DNA of 64,000 nucleotides, from positions 434,001-498,000 of the forward strand of contig CAWHOY010000006.1 of the NCBI GenBank assembly GCA_963831155.1, written 5' to 3'. Shown piece by piece: positions 49,180-58,442 of the stretch. The notes below the pieces were generated by a model that was not told the DNA's origin, did no database searches, and saw only the letters and a program-made list of their open reading frames with translations. Both the position numbers and the translations under genes were made by a program. This DNA comes from CAVRXQ01 sp963831155 (GTDB taxonomy: Bacteria > Actinomycetota > Acidimicrobiia > Acidimicrobiales > Bog-793). Positions within the stretch are counted from its first letter, which is position 1. Each line of letters starts with the position of its first letter.

Positions 49180-52100
49180 TTACGAAGCCGCCCTGCGATC
49201 AGCGGTTGCCCCATCTGAGACGACGACGCCGTCGCAAAGGGTGATCGATTTTCCCGCCGCGGTCGCGACACGCGGCACGCCGAGGATGACACCGGTCAGG
49301 TTGAGAGGGTCGGCGGCCGAGATCCGGATTGCCGACCCGTCGGGCTCCCGGCACGCCACGCGGTGGAGCGCGTCGGCGGCTTCTCCGAGCGCGAACTGCT
49401 CCCCGGAGAATCCGGTGACGAAGCGTCCGCCGCGCGCGACGCCGCGAGCTTCAAGGCGCCGCAACCCGTAGAGGACTTCGCGCCAGTTCGAACAGATCGG
49501 CTCGCGCACGACGAGGTCCCGGAAGACGATTCCCCAGCGCTCGAGGAGCTGGGTCGCGACCGCGTCCCACAAGTCGTCGCGATCGAATTCGGACGCGACG
49601 GCGGTTTCGAGCAGCGACCACCGCCCTCCAGACAGTGCTGGTGGGACGCGACGGCGTTCGGCTGAGTGCCGCGGGCCGATCCTGCGCGGCGAGCGCGAAC
49701 TCGTCGAGCGGTAGCGACCGGCGAGCAGGGCCCGAACCGCCGCGAACCCGTCGGAGGTCAACAGGCCATGCGCGACCCCGTCCCAGAGGGCGTCGGCGAC
49801 GTCGGTCGGCAACCGTCCGATCGCATCGACGAGGTCGGAGAAGAACAGCGCGCCACGAGCGCGCAGCGCCTCGACGATCTCGCCGGTCGGCCCCGCGCCG
49901 GGCGGGGCGATCGGTTTCTCGCCCCGGGCCGCGGCGAGGAGCCATGCGAGGTCGTCGCGCCGCACGAGTGCGACCGGGGTGGCCCGTGACGGAACAGCAC
50001 CTTGACGCCTCGGCTCGGGGCCTTCTTGGGAAGCGTCGAGCCGTCCCCACGCGACCTCGCCGTGCGCGCACAACTCGTCGAGCAGCTGCGGGCTGTAGGC
50101 ATGCACCCGCGCGGCGAGGACCTCCTGTTCCCAGGCACCGACCGGTGCCTCGACTCCTTGTAGCTGACCGAGCACCTCGGCGAGTCCGATGACGCCACGC
50201 AGCTGCGTTCCGGGCGCGACGTGGTGCCACTCGAGCAAAAAGCGCATCAGCTGCGCCGCGCTGACGGCGGTCACGTGACGCCGTGAACGGTCGCGCGCTC
50301 GGGCGTGGGCGCGGGCTACAAGCCGCTTGGACCACCAGCGACCGTCGGCGAGGCGCATCGCAGCTCCGCGCGCTTCGACACGAGCGAGCCCGCTTGCGAC
50401 CGAACCGGCGCTGACACCGCCGACGGCGACGGCGAGTTCGGATTCGGTCGCCGGTCCGTCGATTTCGAGGTGGCCTTCGACGGCCAGTGTGATCGCGTCA
50501 TCGGCGCTCGGCGGCGGACTCGAGGCGATCGATTCTGGAAGCTGAGCGTCCGGGACGAATCGCGATGGTCCGAGCAACGCTTCGACTTCCCGCTTCCTTT
50601 CCGTCGGACACCAATGGCGCTCGGTCACTCCCGCCCGTTCGCGGGAAGCCTCCATCGCGCGACCGTCTGTCGCGAGCTTTTCGAACAACGCCTGCCAAGC
50701 CGCGTTCGGCGGGAGGATGATGGCCGCGTCGAGGAGATCGTGGAGTTCCTCTGGGTCTCGCGGATCGGCGGCGATCTCGGCACGGACTTCGTCGATCACC
50801 GACTCATCGATCAGCGAGAGGTCGCGTGCCTCGATCGGGACGCCGCGGCTCAACGCCACCGCGCGCGTGCGGCGCTCCTCCAAGGGCGCGTCGTCCAGGA
50901 ACGTGTACGGACGTCCGTTCAAGATCTCGTGGGTGAGGATCGATGGCTCCGTTGTGTCGCGGGTGACACCGGTAACCCGCTCGTCACGCAAGCGCGCGAG
51001 CAATGACGTCAGCCCCTCGAGATCCATCGCCTCGGTCATGCAATCGTCGATCGTCTGACGGACAACCGGTTGGTCCGGGATTTCGATCGGGCCGGAGACG
51101 TTTTCTTGGCAGGCGGCGAGCATCGGGAAGATCGCGGCCATCAAATCGTCCGCTTCCATGCGCTGGATCGCCGGTGGAAGATGCCGCGCCCCGCGAAAAC
51201 GCGGCGAGACGAGTGAGCGACCGAGGTTCCACCGCCACCTCGAGGTGAAGATCGGCGTCGGAAGCACCGCCTGGATGAGCGTCTCACGAACGTTCTCTGG
51301 GGAAATGAAGCGCAGCACGCTCTCAAGCGGAAAGGAGTGCTGTGGGCCCAGCGAAAGCACGACCGCGTCGTCATTCGCCGCCGCCTGCAGCTCGAAATCA
51401 AACGTGCGGCAAAAGCGCTTCCGCAGGGCGAGGCCGAGCCCGCGGTTGATGCGTGCACCGTAGGGAGAGTGCACGACGAGCTGGGCTCCCCCGGCGTCGT
51501 CGAAGAAGCGTTCGACGACGAGGGTGTGTCGCTTTGGAAGCGTGCCGAGCTGGGCAAGCGCGACCGCGAGGTAGGCGACGCACTCGGAAGCGACCCGCAG
51601 GTCGACGCCGGCGGCCGCTTCGACCCTCTGAGCGGCGAGCGTCGTCCCGCCCGAGGCGATGGCGTCCTCGACGAGCTGGCGAAGGTCAGACACGGCGCCC
51701 GACAACTCGTCGGTCCTCGCCGGCGCCTCGCCGAGCCAGAACGGAATCGTCGGTGCCGCGCCCTGCGCGTCGGTGACGCGCACGACCCCTTGTTCGACGC
51801 GTCGTACCCGCCAGGAATGCGACCCCAACAAGAAGACGTCGCCCGTCATCGCTTCGACCGCGAAGTCCTCGTGGACGCTTCCGACGAGGGACTCGTCGGG
51901 GTCGACGACGACGCGGTAGTCGGCAAGCTCGGGAATGGCACCGCCCGAGGTGACCGCAGCGAGCTGCGCGCCGCGCCGCGCACGAAGGACGCGGTTGACG
52001 CGGTCACGGTGGACGTATGCCCCGCGCACGCCCCTGCCGGTGCGGACACCTTCGGAAACGAGCGAGACGACGGCTTCGAAGTCGTCGTCGGTCAGGTTCT

Positions 52101-53466
52101 CGTACGGTGCGGCGTGGCGGACGAGGCTCGCTAGTTCGCGCTCGTCGATGCCATCGTCGCCCGATGAGGCGACCTCGGCGACGATCTGTTGGGCGAGGAT
52201 GTCGAGTGGCGCGATCGGCGGGTGCACGGCATCGAGAGCACCCGATCGCGTCGCGTGAAACAACGCGATGCACTCGACGAGCTCGTCGCGCGTCATCGGG
52301 AAGACGCGGCCTTTCGGAACACCGTCGCGGCGGTGATCCGCCCGCCCGACGCGCTGCAAGAAGGTGGCGATCGCCCGCGGAGAGCCGAGCTGGCAGACGA
52401 GGTCGACGGGACCGACGTCAATCCCGAGCTCGAGCGAAGCTGTCGCGACGACGGCGCGCAAGCTCCCCTCGCGAAGGCGCGCCTCGACGGACAAGCGCCT
52501 TTCCATGGAGAGACTGCCGTGATGAGCGGCGACGGCGTCGTCGCCGACTACGGCTCGCAAGAGGTGGGCGACGCGTTCTGCCATCTTGCGGGTGTTGACG
52601 AAGACGAGCGTTGTGCGGTGCGACTCGATTTGCTCGGCGAGCGAGGCAACGATCTCGTCGAGTTGCTCAGTGGTCATCACCGCGCCGAGCTCGTCGGTCG
52701 GCAGCACGATCGCGATGTCGAGATCGCGGCGGTGGCCGACATCGACGATCGCGCAGTGTGGCGTGCCGTCCTCAGCGACTCGGTCCTCGCCACTACCGAC
52801 GAGCAGTCGGGCGATCTCCGCGATCGGTCGTTGTGTAGCTGAACAACCGATTCGCGTCGGCCGACGGCGACCCGACGACGTCACGATGCGATCGAGGCGC
52901 TCCAGCGTCAGCGCGAGATGGCTGCCGCGTTTGTCGCGGGCGAGCGCGTGGATTTCGTCGACGATCAACGTTTCGACCGTCGAAAGCACGGCGCGCCCGC
53001 GCCGTGATGTCGCGAGCAGGTAAAGCGACTCCGGCGTCGTGACGATGATGTCCGGCGGTTCGCGCACCATCGCCTGACGTTCGGATTGCGGGGTGTCACC
53101 GTTTCGCACCGCGACCCGAAGCGGACGGACGGGAGCACCGATCTCCTCACCGAGAATGGCGATCTTCTCCAACGGTTCATAGAGGTTCTCGGCGACGTCG
53201 ACCGTGAGTGCCCGCAATGGCGACACATAAACGGCGGACGTCTTCGGACCGTCGTTGACCTCGCGTCGTAGGCACTGGTCGATCGCGACGAGGAACGCGG
53301 CGAGGGTTTTCCCCGAACCCGTTGGTGCCGCGATCAGTGTGTCGTCGCCGCGGCTGATCGCGGGCCAGCCGAGGTCCTGCGCCGGTGTCGGTCCCTGCGG
53401 GAAGGTGCGCGCGAACCATTCGGCGACCGCCGGGTGAAAAAAGGAGAGCGCGTCTGTCCGCGTCAC
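49180..53466 (-). CDS. lhr: Lhr-type ATP-dependent DNA helicase
   Basis: A 1428-residue superfamily 2 helicase related to Lhr, which translocates 3' to 5' and takes part in DNA repair in mycobacteria. The two RecA-like domains (about residues 1-430) have the Q-motif region GPTPAQDLGWPAI, APTGSGKTLAAF, the DEIH box in LIVDEIHALA, GCSATQRP, and the last motif QRVGRADHRRDG. A winged helix and the large Lhr core and C-terminal domains follow; the total is slightly below the usual 1500. The GTG at 53466 gives the family N-terminus. The frame is open 55 codons further, but without likeness. Confidence 0.92.
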   Translation of the reverse strand: MTRTDALSFFHPAVAEWFARTFPQGPTPAQDLGWPAISRGDDTLIAAPTGSGKTLAAFLVAIDQCLRREVNDGPKTSAVYVSPLRALTVDVAENLYEPLEKIAILGEEIGAPVRPLRVAVRNGDTPQSERQAMVREPPDIIVTTPESLYLLATSRRGRAVLSTVETLIVDEIHALARDKRGSHLALTLERLDRIVTSSGRRRPTRIGCSATQRPIAEIARLLVGSGEDRVAEDGTPHCAIVDVGHRRDLDIAIVLPTDELGAVMTTEQLDEIVASLAEQIESHRTTLVFVNTRKMAERVAHLLRAVVGDDAVAAHHGSLSMERRLSVEARLREGSLRAVVATASLELGIDVGPVDLVCQLGSPRAIATFLQRVGRADHRRDGVPKGRVFPMTRDELVECIALFHATRSGALDAVHPPIAPLDILAQQIVAEVASSGDDGIDERELASLVRHAAPYENLTDDDFEAVVSLVSEGVRTGRGVRGAYVHRDRVNRVLRARRGAQLAAVTSGGAIPELADYRVVVDPDESLVGSVHEDFAVEAMTGDVFLLGSHSWRVRRVEQGVVRVTDAQGAAPTIPFWLGEAPARTDELSGAVSDLRQLVEDAIASGGTTLAAQRVEAAAGVDLRVASECVAYLAVALAQLGTLPKRHTLVVERFFDDAGGAQLVVHSPYGARINRGLGLALRKRFCRTFDFELQAAANDDAVVLSLGPQHSFPLESVLRFISPENVRETLIQAVLPTPIFTSRWRWNLGRSLVSPRFRGARHLPPAIQRMEADDLMAAIFPMLAACQENVSGPIEIPDQPVVRQTIDDCMTEAMDLEGLTSLLARLRDERVTGVTRDTTEPSILTHEILNGRPYTFLDDAPLEERRTRAVALSRGVPIEARDLSLIDESVIDEVRAEIAADPRDPEELHDLLDAAIILPPNAAWQALFEKLATDGRAMEASRERAGVTERHWCPTERKREVEALLGPSRFVPDAQLPESIASSPPPSADDAITLAVEGHLEIDGPATESELAVAVGGVSAGSVASGLARVEARGAAMRLADGRWWSKRLVARAHARARDRSRRHVTAVSAAQLMRFLLEWHHVAPGTQLRGVIGLAEVLGQLQGVEAPVGAWEQEVLAARVHAYSPQLLDELCAHGEVAWGRLDASQEGPEPRRQGAVPSRATPVALVRRDDLAWLLAAARGEKPIAPPGAGPTGEIVEALRARGALFFSDLVDAIGRLPTDVADALWDGVAHGLLTSDGFAAVRALLAGRYRSTSSRSPRRIGPRHSAERRRVPPALSGGRWSLLETAVASEFDRDDLWDAVATQLLERWGIVFRDLVVREPICSNWREVLYGLRRLEARGVARGGRFVTGFSGEQFALGEAADALHRVACREPDGSAIRISAADPLNLTGVILGVPRVATAAGKSITLCDGVVVSDGATADRRAAS

Positions 53467-53543
53467 AGGGGGCGAGCCTACGAGGCGGCTATCTGACTCC
53501 GACCGGGCGCTCCACGCGGACCGCGATGGAGGCGGAAGAGCTA

Positions 53544-53750
53544 TCAGCCAGGCCTTTCGCGTCGCAATTGGATCGGCGTTGCCCACGACCGGCTGGCGAA
53601 TCGCCACGAGCGACGCCCGCCTCTCGGCCACCCCGACGAAGGGATGCCTTCCTCCTCTCCCCTCGGCCAGGCGTTTTCGACCGCGATCTCGATCGCCCGC
53701 CGGATCTCTGGCGAAGGTTGGAGTGGCGGCGTGAGACGTGGCTCGCTCAC
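53544..53750 (-). CDS. small acyl-CoA carboxylase-associated protein (epsilon-subunit-like)
   Basis: A 68-residue protein whose GTG overlaps the stop of the carboxylase beta subunit by 4 nt. Its order is a Pro-rich start, a helix EIRRAIEIAVENAW, an acidic hinge and a tail with SWRFASRSW. Actinobacterial AccE subunits are similarly small, follow the beta subunit and have a helix plus a Trp-rich end. The position and shape are seen; calling it an epsilon-like subunit is inference, since such proteins are poorly conserved. About 75 bases separate it from lhr. Confidence 0.55.
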   Translation of the reverse strand: MSEPRLTPPLQPSPEIRRAIEIAVENAWPRGEEEGIPSSGWPRGGRRSWRFASRSWATPIQLRRERPG

Positions 53751-55315
53751 AGCGGCACGTTGCCGTGCTTGCGCTTGGGGAGGTCTTCGCGTTTGGTGGC
53801 GAGCATCTGCAAGCTCCGAGCGAGCACCTTGCGCGTGTCTGCCGGGTCGATGACGTCGTCGACGTAGCCGCGCTCGGCGGCGATGTAGGGGTTCGTGAAG
53901 CGCTCGGCGTACTGGGCGACGAGTTCGGCGCGTCGCTGCACCGGGTCGGCCGCTTCCAGGAGCTCTCGACGGTGGACGATCTCGACTGCGCCGTCAGGGC
54001 CCATCACCGCGAGCTCGGCGGACGGCCAGGCGTACGAGAGGTCGGCTCCGATCGACTTCGAGTCCATGACCAAGTACGCGCCCCCGTATGCCTTGCGGAC
54101 GAGGACCTGCACGCGCGGCACTGTCGCTTCGCAGTAGGCGTACAGCAGTTGCGCGCCGTGTCGGATGATTCCACCGAACTCCTGGTCGGTGCCCGGCATG
54201 AAGCCAGGCACATCGACGAAGGTGATAAGGGGGATGTTGAAAGCGTCGCAGGTGCGGACGAAGCGTCCGCCCTTTTCTGACGAGTCGATGTCCAACACCC
54301 CTGCGAGTACTTCGGGTTGGTTGGCGACGATGCCGACGACTCGCCCGCCGACGCGACAAAACCCACACGTGAGATTGCGCGCCCAATACGGGAAGTATTC
54401 GAGGTACTCGCCGTCGTCAACCACCGCTTCGATCAATAGCTTCATGTCGTAGGGCTGGTTCGGCCGGTCGGGGACGAGATCGCGCAGCTCTGGGATCGAC
54501 CGCTCGGTGTCGTCGGCGCTCTCAGACGAAGGCGGCTCTTCTAAGTTGTTCGACGGCAGGAACGACAACAGATAACGCACGTCGTCGAGGCAGGACTTTT
54601 CGTCGGCGGCAACGAACGCCGCAACACCAGAGCGCGTCGCGTGCGTCATCGCTCCGCCGAGCTGCTCGGTGCTGACGTCCTCGCCCGTCACAGTGCGCAC
54701 GACGTCCGGTCCGGTGATGAACATGTGACTCGTGCCCTGAACCATGAAGACGAAGTCGGTGAGCGCCGGCGAGTAGACGGCTCCGCCGGCAGATGGTCCG
54801 AGCACAACGCTGATCTGCGGAACGACTCCCGACGCCCGCGCATTGCGATAAAAGATCCCACCGAAACCGTTCAGCGCGGCGACGCCTTCTTGGATGCGCG
54901 CGCCGCCGCCGTCGGTCATCCCGATCAGCGGCACGCCGGTGTCGAGCGCGAGATCCTGGATCTTGTGGATCTTCTCGGCGTGTGCTTCACCAAGAGATCC
55001 GCCAAAGACGGTGAAATCCTGGCTGTACAGACAGACCCGCCGCCCCATGATCGTCCCGAAGCCGGTGATGACGCCGTCGGTGTACGGGCGGAGGTCGTCG
55101 AGACCGACCCCGTGCGCGCGGTGGCGGACGAGGGCGTCGACCTCTTGAAATGATTCGGGATCAAGGAGGTACTCGACGCGTTCGCGCGCCGTCATCTTGC
55201 CCTTTTGCAGCTGGGCTTCGATCGCCCGCTCGGTGCCCGGTCGGCCCGCTTCCTGCTTACGGCGCGAGAGATCCTCGAGTCGTTTGGCGCGCAGGCTGCC
55301 AGAGGCCTCTGACAT
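53747..55315 (-). CDS. pccB: acyl-CoA carboxylase carboxyltransferase (beta) subunit, propionyl-CoA carboxylase type
   Basis: A 522-residue crotonase-fold subunit that moves the carboxyl group from biotin to acetyl- or propionyl-CoA. Markers are KMTARERVEYLLDPESF, FGGSLGEAHAEKIHKIQDLA, IGMTDGGGARIQEGV, VLGPSAGGAVYSPALTDF and, in the C-terminal half, FVDVPGFMPGTDQEFGGIIRHGAQLLYAY. The biotin-carrying alpha subunit is not in the window. A tiny gene that overlaps its stop may code for an accessory subunit. The length is normal. The start at 55315 is an ATG. Confidence 0.95.
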   Translation of the reverse strand: MSEASGSLRAKRLEDLSRRKQEAGRPGTERAIEAQLQKGKMTARERVEYLLDPESFQEVDALVRHRAHGVGLDDLRPYTDGVITGFGTIMGRRVCLYSQDFTVFGGSLGEAHAEKIHKIQDLALDTGVPLIGMTDGGGARIQEGVAALNGFGGIFYRNARASGVVPQISVVLGPSAGGAVYSPALTDFVFMVQGTSHMFITGPDVVRTVTGEDVSTEQLGGAMTHATRSGVAAFVAADEKSCLDDVRYLLSFLPSNNLEEPPSSESADDTERSIPELRDLVPDRPNQPYDMKLLIEAVVDDGEYLEYFPYWARNLTCGFCRVGGRVVGIVANQPEVLAGVLDIDSSEKGGRFVRTCDAFNIPLITFVDVPGFMPGTDQEFGGIIRHGAQLLYAYCEATVPRVQVLVRKAYGGAYLVMDSKSIGADLSYAWPSAELAVMGPDGAVEIVHRRELLEAADPVQRRAELVAQYAERFTNPYIAAERGYVDDVIDPADTRKVLARSLQMLATKREDLPKRKHGNVPL

Positions 55316-55358
55316 GGGTGAAAAGGCTAGTTGGCGGCGGGCTGCGCCTCGTTGGTGG

Positions 55359-55964
55359 CTACGAGTCGAGCGTCCGACGGCCGTCGAGCGCCCGCCCGAG
55401 GGTCTGCTCGTCGGCGTACTCGAGGTCGGCCCCGACGGGGATCCCGCTCGCCAGTCGGGTGACCTTCGGGCCGAACGGTTTCAGGGCCTTCGCCAAATAC
55501 ATGGCGGTTGTGTCGCCCTCCAGGTTCGGATTTGTGCAGATGATCACCTCTTGGACGTGGTCCTTCTCGACCCGCTCGAGCAGTTCTTTGATGTGCAGCT
55601 GCTCGGCGCCGACGCCCTCGATCGGACTGAGCGCGCCGCCGAGCACGTGGTAGCGCCCGCGGAACGAACTCGCCCGTTCGACGGCGACAACGTCGCGGGG
55701 ATCCTCGACGACGCAGAGCAACGAGGCGTCTCGCGTCGTGTCGGCGCAGATCGCGCACTGGTCGCCGACGGCGATGTTGAAGCAGATCGGGCACGTCGTG
55801 ACCTTGGCTTTTACTTCGACGATCGCCCGAGCGAGCCGCAACGCGTCCTCGTTCGCCACGCGCAGCAGATAGAACGCGATCCGTTGGGCGGACTTCGGTC
55901 CGATGCCCGGCATCCGACCGAGCTCGTCGACGAGGTCCTGGATCGGGGCGTCGAAGAGCGGCAT
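55359..55964 (-). CDS. recR: recombination protein RecR
   Basis: A 201-residue protein that loads RecA at gaps with RecO (and RecF). The helix-hairpin-helix is LVDELGRMPGIGPKSAQRIAFYLL, the zinc finger is CPICFNIAVGDQCAIC, and the Toprim domain has LLCVVEDPRDVVAVE and NPNLEGDTTAMYLA. The last residues (about 180-200) form the Walker-B-like end with LASGIPVGADLEYADEQTLGRAL. It is the last gene of dnaX-ybaB-recR, the same order as in Bacillus subtilis. The length is normal. Confidence 0.97.
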   Translation of the reverse strand: MPLFDAPIQDLVDELGRMPGIGPKSAQRIAFYLLRVANEDALRLARAIVEVKAKVTTCPICFNIAVGDQCAICADTTRDASLLCVVEDPRDVVAVERASSFRGRYHVLGGALSPIEGVGAEQLHIKELLERVEKDHVQEVIICTNPNLEGDTTAMYLAKALKPFGPKVTRLASGIPVGADLEYADEQTLGRALDGRRTLDS

Positions 55965-55972
55965 CGATTAGC

Positions 55973-56311
55973 TCAACGCTCTTCGTCCGCTACCGGGGCG
56001 AAGAGGTCGTCGATCATCGTCCGGATCGCGGCGGTGACGCGCTCCGTGCGGCGCGCAGTCAGACGCGCGGATGCGTCCTGGATGGCCGCAGCGACGAGCC
56101 GCTCCAATTGCTCGACGCGTCCGGGATCGACGAAGTCTGGGTCGATCTCGACGGTCGTGTCTTTGCCGTCATCGCGAACTCGAACCCTGACAGCGTCGCC
56201 GTCCGCGACACCGACTACATCATCGCCCGTCGCGTGCCAAGCCGGACCGTCGATCTGTCGCTGGATGTCGGCAATCTTCTCGATGAGGTTCTCCGTGAAC
56301 GGGGACGTCAC
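55973..56311 (-). CDS. YbaB/EbfC-family nucleoid-associated protein
   Basis: A 112-residue divergent YbaB. The central strands VRVRVRDDGKDTTVEIDPDFVDPGRVEQLERLVAAAIQDASAR match the family core, including the DPE/DPD-like turn; the N-terminal helix is short and unusual. YbaB dimers bind DNA without sequence preference and often accompany recR. The GTG at 56311 follows the dnaX stop directly, with no gap. The gene lies between dnaX and recR, which supports the assignment more than the sequence alone does. Confidence 0.82.
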   Translation of the reverse strand: MTSPFTENLIEKIADIQRQIDGPAWHATGDDVVGVADGDAVRVRVRDDGKDTTVEIDPDFVDPGRVEQLERLVAAAIQDASARLTARRTERVTAAIRTMIDDLFAPVADEER

Positions 56312-58120
56312 CTAGACCTCCTCGGCGCCCGGGAAGGCTTCGAGCAATCGATCTTCCGCGAGATCAAGACCGCTCAACCTCTCGTTAGTTGCGGGCGACG
56401 GGCTCTCCTCACCCTCGGCGGAGCGTGCCTCGGCGACAAGCGCATCCTCCTCGCTCTCGTCGTGCCGATCCGATTCGGCGTGCTCGGCCTCGTGTGCGCC
56501 TCGCGTCGGCGCTTCACGTACCCGTCGCGCCTCCGGAGCGGCCTCGGTGACGAGGCGAACGGAGACAGGACAACCGAAGTGCCGGCTTAACGCGTCGATG
56601 ATCTCCTCGCGCAGCGGCTCGGCGTGTTCGAGATGCGCTTGGTTGGGAAGGGCCAGCACCGCGCCGGCGTCGTCGGCGGAGACGAACCTGCCGACCTGGT
56701 AGATGGCTCGCAACTTCGGGCGCAGCCTCGGGAGGATCTCGTCTCCCCACGCTGCGACGAGATCGTCACGACTCGGGGCCGTTCCGACCCCTTCGCCGCT
56801 CGGAGAGGCGCTGACGGTCGCTGGCTCTGGTCGAGGTTGTGCGACGGCCGAGTCCGAATCGCTGCGATCGGGCGCGGGTAGGACCACCTCGTTCGCGGCG
56901 ATCGCGCTCGGCACTGTCCTGCGTGGTCGCGATCGTGCCGGCGGTGCGTCGGGCCTTTGGCGCTGCGGGGCCCCGGCTCGCAGCGTTTCCACCTCTCGTT
57001 CGAGTCGTTCGAGCCGGTCGAAGACCGCGTCGGGCATCGTGTCAGCGTCCGGGCGCGCGGCGCGCAGCAGCGCGATTTCAAGCGAGACGCGAGCGTCGGG
57101 TGCATCGCGCATTGCGGCGACGGCAGAGCCGATGAGATCCATCGCGCGCACACACCGCGCGGCGCCGAGTTCCGCCAAGACTTCCTCAGATTCCGCAGGG
57201 GCGATGCCGACCGAGTTCGCGCCGACGAGCGTCAAGAAGTCTGCGCGCAACCGCTCGATGAGGTCGACGGCGAGCTGCGCGGGATCACGCCCCAGCCGCA
57301 CCGCGTGATCGAGCGCGGCGATAGTCCCGCCAACGTCGCTTCTTGCGAGGCAAGCGACGACGTCGGCGAGGGCGATCTGGTCATCGGTCGTTTCGGCTCC
57401 CGTCGCGATCTGGTCGAGGACCGAGAGCGCGTCGCGCGCCGAACCGCGTGCCCGACGGACTACGGATGCAACACCGGATGCATCGACCTCGAGTCCTTCG
57501 GTCTTCGCGACATCGCTGACGAGCGAAGAGAGCTCGTCCTCGTCGATTAGATGGAACTCGAAGTGCTGGGTGCGGCTGCGTATCGTCGGCAGGACGCGCT
57601 GCGGATCGGTCGTTGCGAGCACGAAGACGACGTGATCGGGCGGTTCCTCGAGCGTCTTCAACAACGCGTTCGAAGCGGCATTCGAGAGCATGTGAACTTC
57701 ATCGACGATGTAGACCTTCCATCGTCCGGGAGTCGAAAGTGATGCCCGCGCGACGAGGTCGCGCATCGCGTCAACACCGTTGTTCGACGCCGCGTCGAGC
57801 TCGTGGACGTCGAACGACGCGCCTTGCGCGATCGCGACGCAGGATTCGCAGATCCCGCACGGCTCGCCGTCGACCGGTGCCGCGCAGTTCAGCGCCTTGG
57901 CGAGTATCCGCGCAGTGGAGGTCTTACCAGTGCCGCGAGCTCCGGAGAACAAATACGCATGCGTCGTGTGACCGTCGCGGACGGCATTTCGAAGCGCCCG
58001 CGTCACGTGGTCCTGGCCGCGCACCTCGGCGAACGTCTGCGGACGGAAGCGCCGATAAAGTGATTGGTAGGGCCGGTCTTCGGTGACGGGTTCAGCAGTT
58101 CGCGAGGGTTGGCGTGGCAC
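56312..58120 (-). CDS. dnaX: DNA polymerase III subunits gamma and tau
   Basis: A 602-residue clamp-loader ATPase. QSLYRRFRPQTFAEVRGQDHVTRAL is the family start; the P-loop is GARGTGKTSTARILAKAL, the zinc-binding cysteines lie in NCAAPVDGEPCGICESC, and VYIVDEVHMLS, LLKTLEEPP and the arginine-finger motif IRSRTQHFEF follow. Domain III comes next, then a long Pro/Ala-rich linker and a tau-type C-terminal domain with an acidic tail. No slippery A-run for gamma frameshifting stands out. The start is GTG at 58120, 30 bases after the SRP RNA. Confidence 0.96.
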   Translation of the reverse strand: MPRQPSRTAEPVTEDRPYQSLYRRFRPQTFAEVRGQDHVTRALRNAVRDGHTTHAYLFSGARGTGKTSTARILAKALNCAAPVDGEPCGICESCVAIAQGASFDVHELDAASNNGVDAMRDLVARASLSTPGRWKVYIVDEVHMLSNAASNALLKTLEEPPDHVVFVLATTDPQRVLPTIRSRTQHFEFHLIDEDELSSLVSDVAKTEGLEVDASGVASVVRRARGSARDALSVLDQIATGAETTDDQIALADVVACLARSDVGGTIAALDHAVRLGRDPAQLAVDLIERLRADFLTLVGANSVGIAPAESEEVLAELGAARCVRAMDLIGSAVAAMRDAPDARVSLEIALLRAARPDADTMPDAVFDRLERLEREVETLRAGAPQRQRPDAPPARSRPRRTVPSAIAANEVVLPAPDRSDSDSAVAQPRPEPATVSASPSGEGVGTAPSRDDLVAAWGDEILPRLRPKLRAIYQVGRFVSADDAGAVLALPNQAHLEHAEPLREEIIDALSRHFGCPVSVRLVTEAAPEARRVREAPTRGAHEAEHAESDRHDESEEDALVAEARSAEGEESPSPATNERLSGLDLAEDRLLEAFPGAEEV

Positions 58121-58149
58121 GGCGACAATCTAGGGGGAGGCAGCTCTAA

Positions 58150-58305
58150 GGCCCCCAGAGCAGCTGCGCTCGCGGGCGCAACGGCCAGGTCGCCTGCGGC
58201 ACCCGAGACGATCCGCTGAGAGCTGCTGTCTTCCGACTCTGACTCGGTTCACGGGGTCCCGTCGCGCAGAACCCGGCCGCTGCGCTCGCCAGCGCAACAG
58301 GGGCC
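58150..58305 (-). ncRNA. ffs: signal recognition particle RNA (4.5S type)
   Basis: On the reverse strand the conserved SRP helix 8 is complete. GTCAG (58239-58243) and AGCAGC (58222-58227) form the symmetric internal loop around a stem closed by the GGAA tetraloop (58231-58234), and GTGCCG follows downstream as in the E. coli RNA. The flanks form one long rod: bases about 58274-58297 pair with about 58165-58188 with few mismatches, and the ends GGCCCC/GGGGCC close it. The ends are judged from pairing. Position between tadA and dnaX is the same as scr in Bacillus subtilis. The RNA binds Ffh and targets membrane proteins. Confidence 0.85.
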
Positions 58306-58329
58306 AGAGGATAGCGTTTCGGCCTGCTC

Positions 58330-58417
58330 GGAGGGGTGCGAGAGCGGCCGAATCGGCACGACTGGAAATCGTGTGTCGGGCAACCGACCGTGGGTTCGAA
58401 TCCCACCTCCTCCGCCA
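58330..58417 (+). tRNA. tRNA-Ser (GGA)
   Basis: An 88-nt class II tRNA including an encoded CCA. The acceptor stem GGAGGGG/CTCCTCC, anticodon stem CACGA/TCGTG with loop CTGGAAA (anticodon GGA), a long variable arm (GTCGGGCAACCGAC) and T arm GTGGG-TTCGAAT-CCCAC are all present. The discriminator is G, as in serine tRNAs. It lies between the divergent SRP RNA and tadA. Confidence 0.95.
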
Positions 58418-58442
58418 CCTGACCTCGGAAAGGCTGCGCGTG

